DNA of 64,000 bases from Adiantum capillus-veneris (Eukaryota > Streptophyta > Polypodiopsida > Polypodiales > Pteridaceae). Every line of letters starts with the position of its first letter. Positions within the stretch are counted from its first letter, which is position 1. A model generated the notes under the pieces. That model had not been told where the DNA came from and made no database searches. It was given only the letters and a program-made list of their open reading frames with translations. Shown in pieces: positions 54,929-64,000 of this stretch. The position numbers and the translations under genes were made by a program. The DNA lies in assembly GCA_014529385.2 (NCBI GenBank), contig CM043958.1, forward strand, positions 118,601,018 through 118,665,017, given 5' to 3'.

Positions 54929-55081
54929 TGTAAGACACGGGTGACTAGAGCCTGAGAGTCCACCACCCAACCACCCTTTATATAGGCACGCCCTTGGCCC
55001 TTTGCCCTAGTTGGACTCCCCGTTCCACACCGCCTAGCCCAGCCCTGCCTTATCTAGTCCGGCCTTGCCAGTGTCCTCACA
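54929..55081 (-). repeat. 5' LTR of the complete chromovirus
   Basis: Plus-strand start TGTAAGACACGGG, end GTGTCCTCACA; TATATAGG box at about 54980. It aligns with 49117-49264. Confidence 0.9.
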
Positions 55082-55980
55082 CAAGCACCCTCAGAGATGA
55101 GAAGCCAAACATGGACTACATATTCTGTCGACGCATATATGGGCACTACATGCTCGGACTTCACATATTCCCATAGGAGCGTCCTCCATGGCATGCATTC
55201 ATCATGTTTTGGATTGGATCCTACAAAATGAGACAGCCAATTGATTCCATTATAGCAAAACACAGTTAAGTGTGTTTGACAAGTGGAACCCCTAGTCATC
55301 TTCTACCTACACCCTCCAAGCTTGGGGATGGTCTGAGCCAGAAAGCCCTTCATTAAACAAAGTGTCCTCGCTTTGAAGGTAATCTTGGTGCTATTTGCTC
55401 AAAGCCTCTTTGGAGCCCACATTTTTCAATTTTCATCATGATAGAGTGAAGAGTGCACACATTTTACCGTATGGTAGCACCTATGTTACCTTTTTTAAGC
55501 TTTATCTTGTAACAATGTACAAGTGGCCTACACTTCTGCAAGAACCTTTCTCATTCTCTTGCTTACTGCGTGTATTTTTGCTTTTATTATCACCTTTATT
55601 ACCGCTTCTACTACCACAGGCTTCCCTCGAATAGCACACACATGTCACCCGAGCGATTGCATACAACATTCTTTGCATATTCAGAAAGGCTTTACGTATA
55701 AGTGGTGCCAAAGAGCTCTCTTGTCATGATAGCAAGGAGCACAATAAAGGAGCTCTTCTTCAAAGCACTCTTGTAATGCGACAATACAAAACACTAGCTC
55801 CACTTGCACCCATAACGCTTCACAAAAGCAATGCTTCTTAGAAAAATACATAGCATTTGTTATTTTTCATAAATAATTGTTCCAAGAAATTATAGATATT
55901 TTCTCATCAATTGAATTAATTGCACCCACTTGATTAACATAATTTAACATGCTTCACAAGATAAGAGAGAGAAAGAGGAG

Positions 55981-55984
<4 letters not shown>
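55082..55984. other. No recognisable gene
   Basis: Sequence into which the chromovirus inserted. Frames of up to about 80 codons carry no motif. Confidence 0.4.
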
Positions 55985-56020
<36 letters not shown>

Positions 56021-56135
56021 GGGGGGGGGGTGTTAGAGAAAGAGAGGGAAAGAGGGAGAGACAAAGATAGATAGAGAGCAAGATATAGAGAGATTAGAGA
56101 TAGAGAGAGAGAAAGAGAGGGGGGGAGAGAGGGAA

Positions 56136-56191
<56 letters not shown>

Positions 56192-56267
56192 GGGGGGAGG
56201 GAGAGGGAGATAGAGAGGGACAAAAAGAGAGAGGGATAAAGAAAGATAAAGAGAGGAGAGAGGGAGA
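55985..56267. repeat. GA microsatellites and G runs
   Basis: (GA)n at 55985-56019, poly(G) patches at 56022-56030 and 56181-56197, and (GA)n at 56144-56180 within purine-only sequence. SLSL-type frames on the minus strand are artefacts. Confidence 0.95.
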
Positions 56268-56413
56268 GTGTCATAAAATCTAATATCTAACCAACCCAAA
56301 TGATTTTCTCATATTAAATTCTCTCTTTGATACCTCGTTTATTTCCCCACATTAAATGATCAATATAATACAGAAAATCATTTGTGCTGGTTAGATATTA
56401 GATTTTATGACAT
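56268..56413. repeat. Inverted pair of the 'TTATGACA' dispersed repeat
   Basis: The left arm 56268-56318 starts GTGTCATAAAATCTAATATC. The right arm 56364-56413 ends GATATTAGATTTTATGACAT. The arms pair over about 50 bases with few mismatches and are related to 38754-38880 and 62539-62661. The left arm directly abuts GA-rich sequence. Confidence 0.8.
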
Positions 56414-56779
56414 TACCTCTGTCTTGAAATCATAGTCGTTCTCAACTATGAGGTAGAAGAGTTAAGGCCTTAATCATAAGTCAAATTTTCTTAGCGGGTA
56501 GAGGATCCCTTTTTACCCTACGACATCATGCCAAGATGGATGACTAATCCATTTGGTGCTTGGGAGACATAGTTGCCGCAAGCATGTCTACTCTTTAGTC
56601 CATTTCATTCTCCCAAAGTAGGGTGACAAATTCTACTTGGTGTTTGAGAGACGTAGTCATCACAAATATGATGCTAAGTGTGTATACTACTTAAATTTGC
56701 GCACAATAAAAAGAGAGAACTAGTCTTATAAGACAAAAACATTGGTCATTTAAAAGAAATTTGTACATTTGCTTACTCT
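56414..56779. other. Sequence between the inverted repeat and the second chromovirus
   Basis: This is where the 3' LTR of the minus-strand chromovirus should lie. I could not match it to 61604-62538. A weak ~100-bp repeat (CATTTGGTGCTTGGGAGACA at 56550; CTACTTGGTGTTTGAGAGAC at 56633) is visible. Confidence 0.4.
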
Positions 56780-57313
56780 AATGTAGCATTGTAAGCATTG
56801 ACAAGGTTCATACTAAACTTAAGCTGTATTCCTTGCATCCATATAGCATCTTCAAAAGGATAACTTTTTAGCTTAATAAGATACTGTCGGATAATCTTAC
56901 CATGTCGTAGTACCTTGTCTTCATGCCAAAGGATAGCTTCGGGTTGTAGCACCTCTTCTCGGTCTTCAATTTCGGGAGGCTCTTCAATGATTGGTTCACT
57001 TGGTGGCTCTACTTTTTAGGGCTTAAGTAGGCTCACATGAAAAGCATTGTGTATGAGCCAATGACTGAGAAACTTGAGCTGATAAGCCATCTCATTGATG
57101 GGCTTCAAGATTTGAAATGACCATAGTATCTTTTTGCTAGTTTAGCATAATACTTTGATGGCTCGTAGGATTTTTGCCCGTCATTTGTCTTAATCAAGCC
57201 TTGGGAAACTTAAGTAAGACCCAATCATTTTGTTTGAATGTTAAGGCCCTTCTCTGCTTGTCAGCATCAGCTTTTTGCCTTTGTTGAGAGATGGATACAG
57301 CCTCCTTTATCTT
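56780..57313 (-). pseudogene. Integrase C-terminus with chromodomain (second chromovirus)
   Basis: The minus strand shows RRALTFKQNDWVLLKFPKA and, after several stops, VLQPEAILWHEDKVLRHGKI then IRQYLIKLKSYPFEDAIW. This is a chromodomain core of the 'VLIKW--YP-EDATWE' type, with W-K changed to L-K and the final acidic residue missing. Badly eroded compared with the copy at 49276. Confidence 0.7.
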
Positions 57314-57971
57314 TTAAAAAGATTCTTGTAGGTCATGGCTATACTCATCGGTAGCGAAGAGCTTCCCATGAACCTTAAGTAGCAAGGGACTTTCAGGTTT
57401 TCCCTCAATGATTTCAAAAGGTTCTTTTCTCATAGAAGTATGGACACTATTATTGTACGCATACTCTACAAGAGGTGAGTAGTTTTCCAATTGTGAGAGT
57501 TGATCTACTTCTGTAACAAAAGTCTTTAGTAAATCGAGAATCATAAGATTGGCTATCTCACTTTGGCCATCCGTTTGTGGGCGATAGGCCAAGGAGAAAT
57601 TCAATCTTGTACCTAGATTCTCAAAGAGACCTTTCCAAAGATTACTTTTCATTCTAGGATCTCTATCTAACATGATGGATGTTGGCAATCCATGGTGTTT
57701 GAAAATTTGAGATATGAAGAGAGTTGCCATTAATAATCTTTTTGATAGGAATAAAGTGTGCTTGCTTACTAAACCTATCAACTATTATCAATATTCCCGT
57801 ACTCCCATGGATAGACTTGGATAATCCAAAGATAAAACCCATGGATATACTCTCCCATGGTAAATTTGGGATAGGCAATGGCTGGAGTAATCCAGGTTGT
57901 TTCCCTCTATCATACTTGGTCTTTTGACATACCACACATTTGGAAACATACTTTTGTATGTCCACTTTCAT
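57314..57971 (-). pseudogene. Integrase core with two lost catalytic residues
   Basis: CVVCQKTKYDRGKQPGLLQP is the end of the zinc-binding domain. WESISMGFIFGL follows, where the family has MDFI, so the first catalytic Asp is Gly. A frameshift near 57700 leads to TSIMLDRDPRMKSNLW, in which the second Asp is kept. In GQSEIANLMILDLLKTFV the catalytic Glu position is Leu. The element could not encode an active integrase. Confidence 0.85.
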
Positions 57972-58001
57972 GGTAGGCCAATAGAAGTATGTCTCTACTC
58001 C

Positions 58002-58526
58002 TCAAAGAGTAGGTTGAATGCCTCTATGCCCCACATAGGGAGGAGCATGGGATTTAAACATAGCTTTCTCACAAAGGGAATGGTTAACACATAGCATATT
58101 GTCATGGAGAAGGTTTCTATCCTGCGAGGTGAATGGTTCCTCTTTCTTCCCCAAAGCAAGGACTGACATTATGTCTTTAAATTCAGGGTCAGTAGCATAC
58201 TCATCAATCATAGAAGATAGATCATTGTGAGCTACTATAGACACCACATTAACATTTGATCATCGTGAAAGTGCATCACATATAGAAACCACATTAACTT
58301 TTGATCAGCCACTTGATTGTGCTTACCAGCAATGTGAGAAATGAAAATAAAATTGTGAAAGAAAATTTTCCCACCTCATTTGTTTGTCAAAAAGCTTGGT
58401 TTGCGTCATGAAGTACTTGAGACTTTGGTGGTATGTTTGTAAAATGAATGGATTCCCCAATAAATAGTGCTTCCATGTGTCTAGGGCATGTAGAACAGCT
58501 AAAAGATCTTTCTCATAAATGCCCAA
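58002..58526 (-). pseudogene. RNase H C-terminal part and linker to integrase
   Basis: EKDLLAVLHALDTWKHYLLG and WENFLSQF are RNase H blocks. The segment 58247-58002 (SSMIDEYATDPEFKDIMSVL) is the linker and zinc-binding lead. A duplication of about 40-50 bases around CCACATTAACTTTTGATCA (58242-58310) breaks the frame. Confidence 0.75.
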
Positions 58527-59700
58527 TACTCGTTCATCCCCGTATTGGGCCTTCGGTTTTCATATGCTATGGAATTCCCTTCTTGAAGCAAGACTGCTCC
58601 AAGGAAATCACCACAAGCATCATATTGGACCTCAAATGGCTTTGAAAGATCCTGAAGCACGAGGGCTGGTTGGGAGGTAAGCTTCTCTTTGAGCTTTCCA
58701 AAAGTATTTTGCTCCTTAGCAATCCATGAATACTTAACGTTCTTCTTTGTTAAGTCATGTAATGGTCCTGCTATTTGAGAAAATTTTGCTATGAAGTGTC
58801 TATAGTATACACACATACCAATAAATCTTCTTAGATCATATATATTCCTTGGATTAGGCCATGCTTTTATTACCTCCAACTTTGATGGATCCATACGGAT
58901 ACCATCTTGAGACATAATATGACCTAAGTATTGAGTCTCTTGAAGGAAAAATTTGCTTTTCTTTGGTTGAGAAAGAGCTTATTCTCCCTCAATGCCTAAA
59001 AAATCACTTTGAGATATCGCTTGTGTTCCTCCAAGAACTTTGAGTAGATGATGATATCATCAAAGAACACTCCCATTGAATTTGAAATAGGGTCTAAAGA
59101 TTTTCTCCATTAGACGATTGAACGTGGCTTGTGCATTGGTCAAGCCAAAAGGCATGACTAGATATTCATAAAGACCAAACGTTGTATGAAATGTGGTCTT
59201 TAGGATATCTTCATCCACTATCCTTATTTGATGATAGCCACTTTTAAAGTCAATCCTATTGAAGTAGGTAGAGCCTTGTAGATTATCAAACAGATCTTCT
59301 ATCGAGGCATGGGAAATCTGTTTTTTATAGTGATATGGCTTAGTGCTCAATAGTCCACACACATACGATATGTACCATCTTTCTATTGCACTAAAAGGAC
59401 TTGAGAACAAAAGGGAGAGGATCTAGGCCTCACCATCCCTTAATTTTTGTCTACCGATTCTTGTATTTGCCTCATGATCTCTTCTTGTTGAGCTTGGGAA
59501 ACTCAATAAGGAGGCTTGTTAGGCGATGAGCTTCATAGTAGGAGCTCAATTCGATGGTCATCATCCCCTCATTTTGGAGGTAAGTCCATAGGGATATTAT
59601 TGACGAACACATCTTGGAATCCTTTCAGAAGATTAGACAATTCTAACTCTTCTTGATTCCTACCATTTACATTTGATGCAACATTAGGACCTTTTAGGGA
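58499..59700 (-). pseudogene. RT and start of RNase H
   Basis: Pre-RT sequence ELSFCIHVFIKKSLKG and LLKGFQDVFVNNIPMDLPPK occupies about 59740-59560. RT blocks are [36 protein letters not shown] (59410-59060) and the active site [11 protein letters not shown]. The connection SQDGIRMDPSKLEVIKAWPN and DLSKPFEVQYDACGDFLGAV (58915-58499) lead into RNase H. The double aspartate is intact; multiple stops elsewhere. Confidence 0.85.
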
Positions 59701-59748
59701 CTTTTTGATAAAAACATGTATGCAAAAACTAAGCTCTTCGTTGATTTA

Positions 59749-60585
59749 TCAAAAGAAGGAGGATTTACAAATGGTGATGGAAACTTGGAGAGTTCTCCAT
59801 GTATTTTGGGCTTTGCCATTGCCACGAAGGCTAGCCCACCATTGGTGAGCTGGTTTTTGGAAGTGCATAGCTACATGGTGTAGCTTGGAGGACTTTGTGA
59901 AGCCCTCATCTCCAAAGGACGCATCAAACTGCTGGATGGAGGCCAATACTTTGTTGGTAGAACCAAAGGTGCCATCATAGGTGAGAAAAGAAATACTCTT
60001 TCCTGCCTCTTTGAACTTCTTGAGCTTTTGTGACCTTCGCCATGTACGATAAGATTTACGATGTCCTCCCCTCTTGTATTCTCTAGGAGAATAGCCATAG
60101 CTTTCATCGGAACAGGAGGAAGGTAAAGAAGAAGGAGAAGAGAGTGACCTCTTTCTTGCCCTTTTCTTCCTTTGTTTCCTTTCTTCCCTTTTGGAGTGAC
60201 GAGGAGAAGGATTGTGGGCTGAACGTTTCCTCTTGGAAGGAGTTTGCAATCGTCTAGACCATCGTCTTCATGGAGCCACATATTTAGAGGAGCTTAAAGA
60301 TTGATTACTTTCTTGCTCTTTGGATTCCTCCTATCGTATGGGAGAGAGAGTCTTCTTTTTGGGGTCTCTTCAAGAGGCTTCCGAAGCTCTCTCTCCTCTT
60401 GGAGAGGAAGGGAAATCCCATAAGCGTGAAGTTCTTGAGTAGCTTTGGCTTGCAAAGCAGGGTTTCCCATAGCTTGCTGCAGTGACAAGAAAATTGACAA
60501 ACATGGGGGCATCATCATTAGCACCTTCATTTGCAAGATCAAAGTTATCAATATTCATTCTACTCTCTTGGTTATTGTCAGCCAT
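59749..60585 (-). pseudogene. Gag, truncated by internal deletion
   Basis: It begins MADNNQESRMNIDNFDLANE at 60585. A frame change leads to a basic stretch (KREERKQRKKRARKRS) and the capsid piece LHHVAMHFQKPAHQWWASLR. It then stops at 59749. Immediately after comes pre-RT sequence, so the gag C-terminus, zinc knuckle and protease are all missing. The same N-terminus occurs at 63189 on the other strand. Confidence 0.8.
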
Positions 60586-61116
60586 GTTAACAAAATTTGA
60601 AGTGTTTGCTCAATATATTCTTTGGCAATTCAAAACCCTAGTTGCTACTCCTCTTAGCCTTTGAAAATCAACACTTAGGTATCTACAGCCACGGCTCGAA
60701 TTGGTTAATTATAGAGAGTAGTGGAGTGGGTCTAATATTGCAAAATTGTTGAGGGCTAGCTCCTTTTGGACTTCTTATAGTTCAATAATGGTAAAATTAT
60801 AGGAAAGTCTAAAAAGACTCCATTATTAAGACCAAAGCTCCCAAGGTGTGCACCATATCCCACATAGTGGGCTCAACAAAATCGAGTATGTGTGTCTAAT
60901 TTTGAATTCAGCAGTTTTGATGGAATCACACGCAGATGCTCTTTGAAGCTTTGTGGATGAAAGTCGGACCGGGGAGGGGGGGAGACATGTCAAGAGAAGT
61001 GGCGAAGCCCACAAAGACAAGAAGAGTTTTTGGGAACTGTTTGCCTCTTTGATGCGCAAACAGACATGTTGCAGATCAAAGCAGAGCATGATGAGGGATA
61101 GTAGGGGATGATGCAC

Positions 61117-61170
<54 letters not shown>

Positions 61171-61262
61171 CCCCGGTGCACCAACAATGAATCCATGCAG
61201 AGCAATCGAGAGACATCACGAGAGAGGGAAGATGGACCTGCAACAAAATGTGTTGAGGCAGA

Positions 61263-61313
<51 letters not shown>

Positions 61314-61590
61314 GCAATACAATGGTTGTGTGTTTCCCATTGCCTTAGCCAGTGCATGTGGAATGGCAATTAAGCACAAGTAGGATGACAAAGGGCGGAT
61401 AGGGCTAGGGGGTGTTGTGCGCCATGTCTGCTGGAGCTATGGTGCGTGATGATGTCTACCCGGGATTTGGGGGGGAGGGGTCCTACCAGGGGCCAGGACT
61501 GCTTTGTGCAAAAAGTCGAGAAGGGGGGATCTGGGAAGATTATTGTTACTTAAGGACCTCTCTTCTTAAGAAAGAGAAGAGAAACCAAAT
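60586..61590. other. Leader of the second chromovirus with two (TC)n tracts
   Basis: Between primer site and gag. Two (TC)n microsatellites of about 44 bases each lie at 61123-61166 and 61266-61309, about 100 bases apart. RERERE and SLSLSL frames here are not genes. Confidence 0.6.
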
Positions 61591-61602
61591 GCTCTAATGC
61601 CA
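61591..61602 (-). other. Primer-binding site (tRNA-iMet type)
   Basis: The minus strand reads TGGCATTAGAGC, two transitions from TGGTATCAGAGC, one base after the LTR end TTCCATTTCA. Confidence 0.8.
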
Positions 61603-61603
61603 A

Positions 61604-62538
61604 TGAAATGGAAGTGGCCTATGAACTTTGAGAGTAGCGGAAATAGGAAAATTAAAGAAAGCACTTTTGTGAGATTACTTTGAGAGCATAGAGGGTGAAC
61701 TTAATTGATGGTAGCAACATAAACATAGTACTTAGTTAACTTGGCAAGAACAAAAGTTTTGCGAGAGAGAGTTTGGAGAACATGACAATAGTTGAGGACC
61801 GGATTTATGTGGAGACGGTTCCCCCTCCAATAGGGATTTGTATTATAAATTCCCCCATTAAGAGAGACTTGGTATAATACAATATTGTGTTCCTTGTGAT
61901 GTAGGTGATGCAGTGAACATGGAAAGCTTCATGCATCATGAGCATAAAATAAACCTTGTCAAAAGCATTAACTATCCCAAGCCTCAATTCCAAGGCCTCA
62001 AACACCTTCGAAGGTGGAGAGAGCTAGCGGGGAATGAGGATAGGGAAGAGGAAGAAGAAACATTACATAGGAGAGAGAAATAGTTCATCACTTCTCATCA
62101 CTCTTCTTGCTAGCATACATAATAGCATAGTAGTAAAGATGGAGAAGATGGCAAGCTTAAGCATTGAAGCATGGCTCTTGGTTGGATTTGCATCTCATAG
62201 CCAAGAGTGTTGGTGTAGGCTCTCAACTTCTCTACTAGCTTAGAGAAGGAGATGGAGATCTTGCACTTTTCACTTCAAGTGTGTGTGAGTGTGTGTGGGA
62301 GAGTATACCCCCCAAGAAGACCCCCCCCCTCTTGTAGCACATGCTTGAAGCTCATTGGACCCCTTCAAGCCTGGCCAATCACATGCAGGATGCATAACAA
62401 GCAACAATTGTAGTCTTGGGACAAGTGTCCCCCTTTCCCCTTTGAGAGAGAGGACTTCATAAATGCAAAAACAAATAATTAAATTAACTAATTTATCACT
62501 AGACCCTGTGGGAGGACAACCAATAGGTCATTGGCCCA
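61604..62538 (-). repeat. 5' LTR of the second chromovirus (935 bp)
   Basis: In its own orientation it starts TGGGCCAATGACC and ends CACTTCCATTTCA. The inner ~100 bases match the inner end of the plus-strand LTR at 62539-62779 in inverse orientation (GAGAGTAGCGG/CCGCTATTCTC). The outer ~260 bases recur at 25258-25545. The outer boundary is set by the TG/CA rule and the neighbouring LTR start. Confidence 0.65.
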
Positions 62539-62779
62539 TGTTGAGATAGATCTGTAAGCACATGTCTATATTCTAACCCTTGTTCTCATTTATTCCCCAC
62601 ATTAAATAATCAGTTTAATATGAGAAAATAATTTGGGTTGGTTTGATATTAGATTTTATGATAGTGTTGCTACCTCTAACTAAGTTCACCCTCTATGTTC
62701 TCAAAGTAGTCTCATAAAAATTCTCATTATAATTCTCTTATTCCGCTATTCTCAATGTTCATGGGCCATTTCCATTACA
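62539..62779 (+). repeat. 5' LTR of the right-edge chromovirus (241 bp)
   Basis: It starts TGTTGAGATAGATCTGTAAG and ends GGCCATTTCCATTACA, one base before a primer site. The first ~125 bases are the dispersed repeat also at 38754; the last ~110 match the inner end of the LTR at 61604 inverted. Confidence 0.7.
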
Positions 62780-62780
62780 T

Positions 62781-62791
62781 TGGTATTAGAG
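62781..62791 (+). other. Primer-binding site (tRNA-iMet type)
   Basis: TGGTATTAGAG, one change from TGGTATCAGAG, directly after the LTR. The following ATTGGTTTCTCTTTTC mirrors the sequence beside the primer site at 61591. Confidence 0.8.
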
Positions 62792-63188
62792 TTATTGGTT
62801 TCTCTTTTCTTACTTAAGAAGAGAAATCCTTAAGTTGTCCCCATGAAAGGTTGGACTTGTTCATTGCAATAGGGTAAGTGGGATAGGTATCTATTATCTT
62901 AGTTGAAAAGGACTTAGTTCAAGGTACACCGTTGGGAACTATAGTTCTAATAATGGAATCTCTGAGGGTTGGCCTTTGGATTAACCATTATTGAGCTACT
63001 AGCAAGCTCAACAGGAACCATAATCAACCAAGAGATGTTAGACCCTCTCCACTAGTCTTTGCAATCAACAATGTCTAAACCACGGGTGTGGCTACTTGAG
63101 AACCAATTTTGAAAGGTAAAGAAGAGTAACGACTAAGGATTTTGAGGGTATCAAAGCACAAAGTAATTTATACATAAGTTTATTTAGC

Positions 63189-64000
63189 ATGGCTGACAAT
63201 AACAAAGAGAGTAGAATGAATATTGACAATTTTGATTTTGCACATGAAGGTGCTAATGATGATGTCCCCATGTGTGTTAATTATCTTGTTACTAGGTTGC
63301 AGCTTTGCAAGCCAAAGTTTTTTTACAACTTTGTGCTTATGGTATTTCTCTTCCTCTCCAAGAGGAGAGAGATCTTAGGAGGCCTCTTGATGAGACTCCA
63401 AGAAGAAGACTCTCTCCCATAAGAGAGGAGGAAACCGAAGAATGAAAAATAAGAAAATCACTAAGTTCCTCTGAAGATGTGGCTCCACAAAGACTGCGGT
63501 CTAGATGATCTCCAATGCCTCCCAAGAGGAAGCGGCCCACCCCGGTTGTCCTTCTCCTCGTCACTCCAAAAGGGAAGAGAGGAAACAAAGGAAGAAAAAG
63601 GCAAGAAAGAGGTCACCCTCTTCTTCACCTTCTCCTCTTTTGATGAAAGCAACAACTATTCTCCTAGAAAATACAAGAGGATAGAACATAGCAAATCTTA
63701 CCCTGCATGGTGAAGGTTTCAAAAGCTCAAGAAATTCAAAGAGGCAGGAAAAGTATCTCTTTTTCTCACCTATGATGGCATCTTTGGTGCTACCGACAAA
63801 GTATTGACCTTCATCCATAAATTTTATGCGGCCTTTGGAGACTAGGGCTTCACAGAGTCCTCCAAGCTACATCATGTAGCTATACAATTCCAAAAATATT
63901 ATCATCAATGGTGAGCTAGCCTTTATGGCAATGGCAAAGCCCCAAAGACATGGAAAACTCTACGAGTGTCCATCATGAAGTAATTTCTTGCAAGCAATGA
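63189..64000 (+). pseudogene. Gag of the right-edge chromovirus, partial
   Basis: It starts MADNNKESRMNIDNFDFAHE, nearly identical to the minus-strand gag at 60585. Later frames give KYKRIEHSKSYPAW, KLKKFKEAGK, LTYDGIFGATDKVL and SSKLHHVAIQFQKYYHQW. Here the capsid segment continues to the window end with KTWKTLRVSIMK, where the 60-kb copy is already deleted. Stops and frameshifts are present. The element continues beyond the window. Confidence 0.8.

Larger units (their letters stand above)
49117..55081 (-). mobile_element. Near-complete chromovirus (Ty3/gypsy), 5,965 bp
   Basis: Order on the minus strand: LTR 55081-54929, primer site 54927-54916, gag, protease, RT, RNase H, integrase with chromodomain, polypurine tract, LTR 49264-49117. 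The two LTRs are about 150 bp, unusually short, and differ at roughly nine positions plus one small gap by eye. Flanks are CAAGA (left) and CAAGC (right), four of five matching, consistent with an aged 5-bp target duplication. All domains are present in one copy, but frameshifts, stops and a 115-bp duplication make it non-autonomous today. Confidence 0.9.

Overview
This window reads as repeat-dominated nuclear DNA from a large plant genome. The evidence is plant-type LTR retrotransposons of both superfamilies (tRNA-iMet primer sites, a tRNA-Arg primer site of the Tat/Athila kind, chromodomain integrases), a plant L1-type LINE, a pentatricopeptide-repeat (PPR) pseudogene, a tRNA-like SINE, and foldback/MITE elements with recognisable target duplications. 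I cannot name the species. I saw no rRNA, no functional tRNA gene, no CRISPR array and no bacterial-type operon. Boundaries given as approximate were set by eye.

Layout. 1-1000: edge of a minus-strand copia element (gag, primer site, LTR). 1144-4700: a decayed element with one long coiled-coil reading frame, polypurine tract and LTR but no visible pol. 5600-6735: another minus-strand LTR/primer boundary with a SINE. 8090-8640: PPR pseudogene. 9160-10990: copia RT and LINE RT scraps. 11820-18060: a gypsy element in pieces, broken by a copia LTR and by a 3 kb AT-rich block. 19485-25255: an L1-type LINE with ORF1 and ORF2, split inside the RT by a 1.34 kb element with CACTA termini. 25258-26158: LTR fragments. 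27469-29165: copia RT/RNase H carrying a hAT-like MITE. About 29880-38545: a Tat/Athila-like gypsy element (gag, PR, RT). 38754-42310: microsatellites, a clean hAT-type element, complex minisatellites and a LINE tail. 42985-43330: copia RNase H.

45057-46772 (minus) is the only good candidate for a host gene. It encodes an acidic, probably nuclear protein with a basic cluster and a DLNELP (EAR-type) motif, and a 490-bp Mutator-like MITE lies 60 bp upstream of its ATG. Further right are a second copy of the hAT-like MITE (48051), a second SINE (48599) and GA/CT tracts.

49117-55081 is an almost intact chromovirus with both ~150-bp LTRs, PBS, PPT and a nearly matching 5-bp target duplication, but with frameshifts and a 115-bp tandem duplication. 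56780-62538 is a second chromovirus, internally deleted for protease and with two of three integrase catalytic residues lost. Directly head-to-head with it, 62539-64000 starts a related element on the plus strand that runs off the window. Nothing here works together as a pathway; the window records nested transposition, deletion and microsatellite growth around one possible gene.
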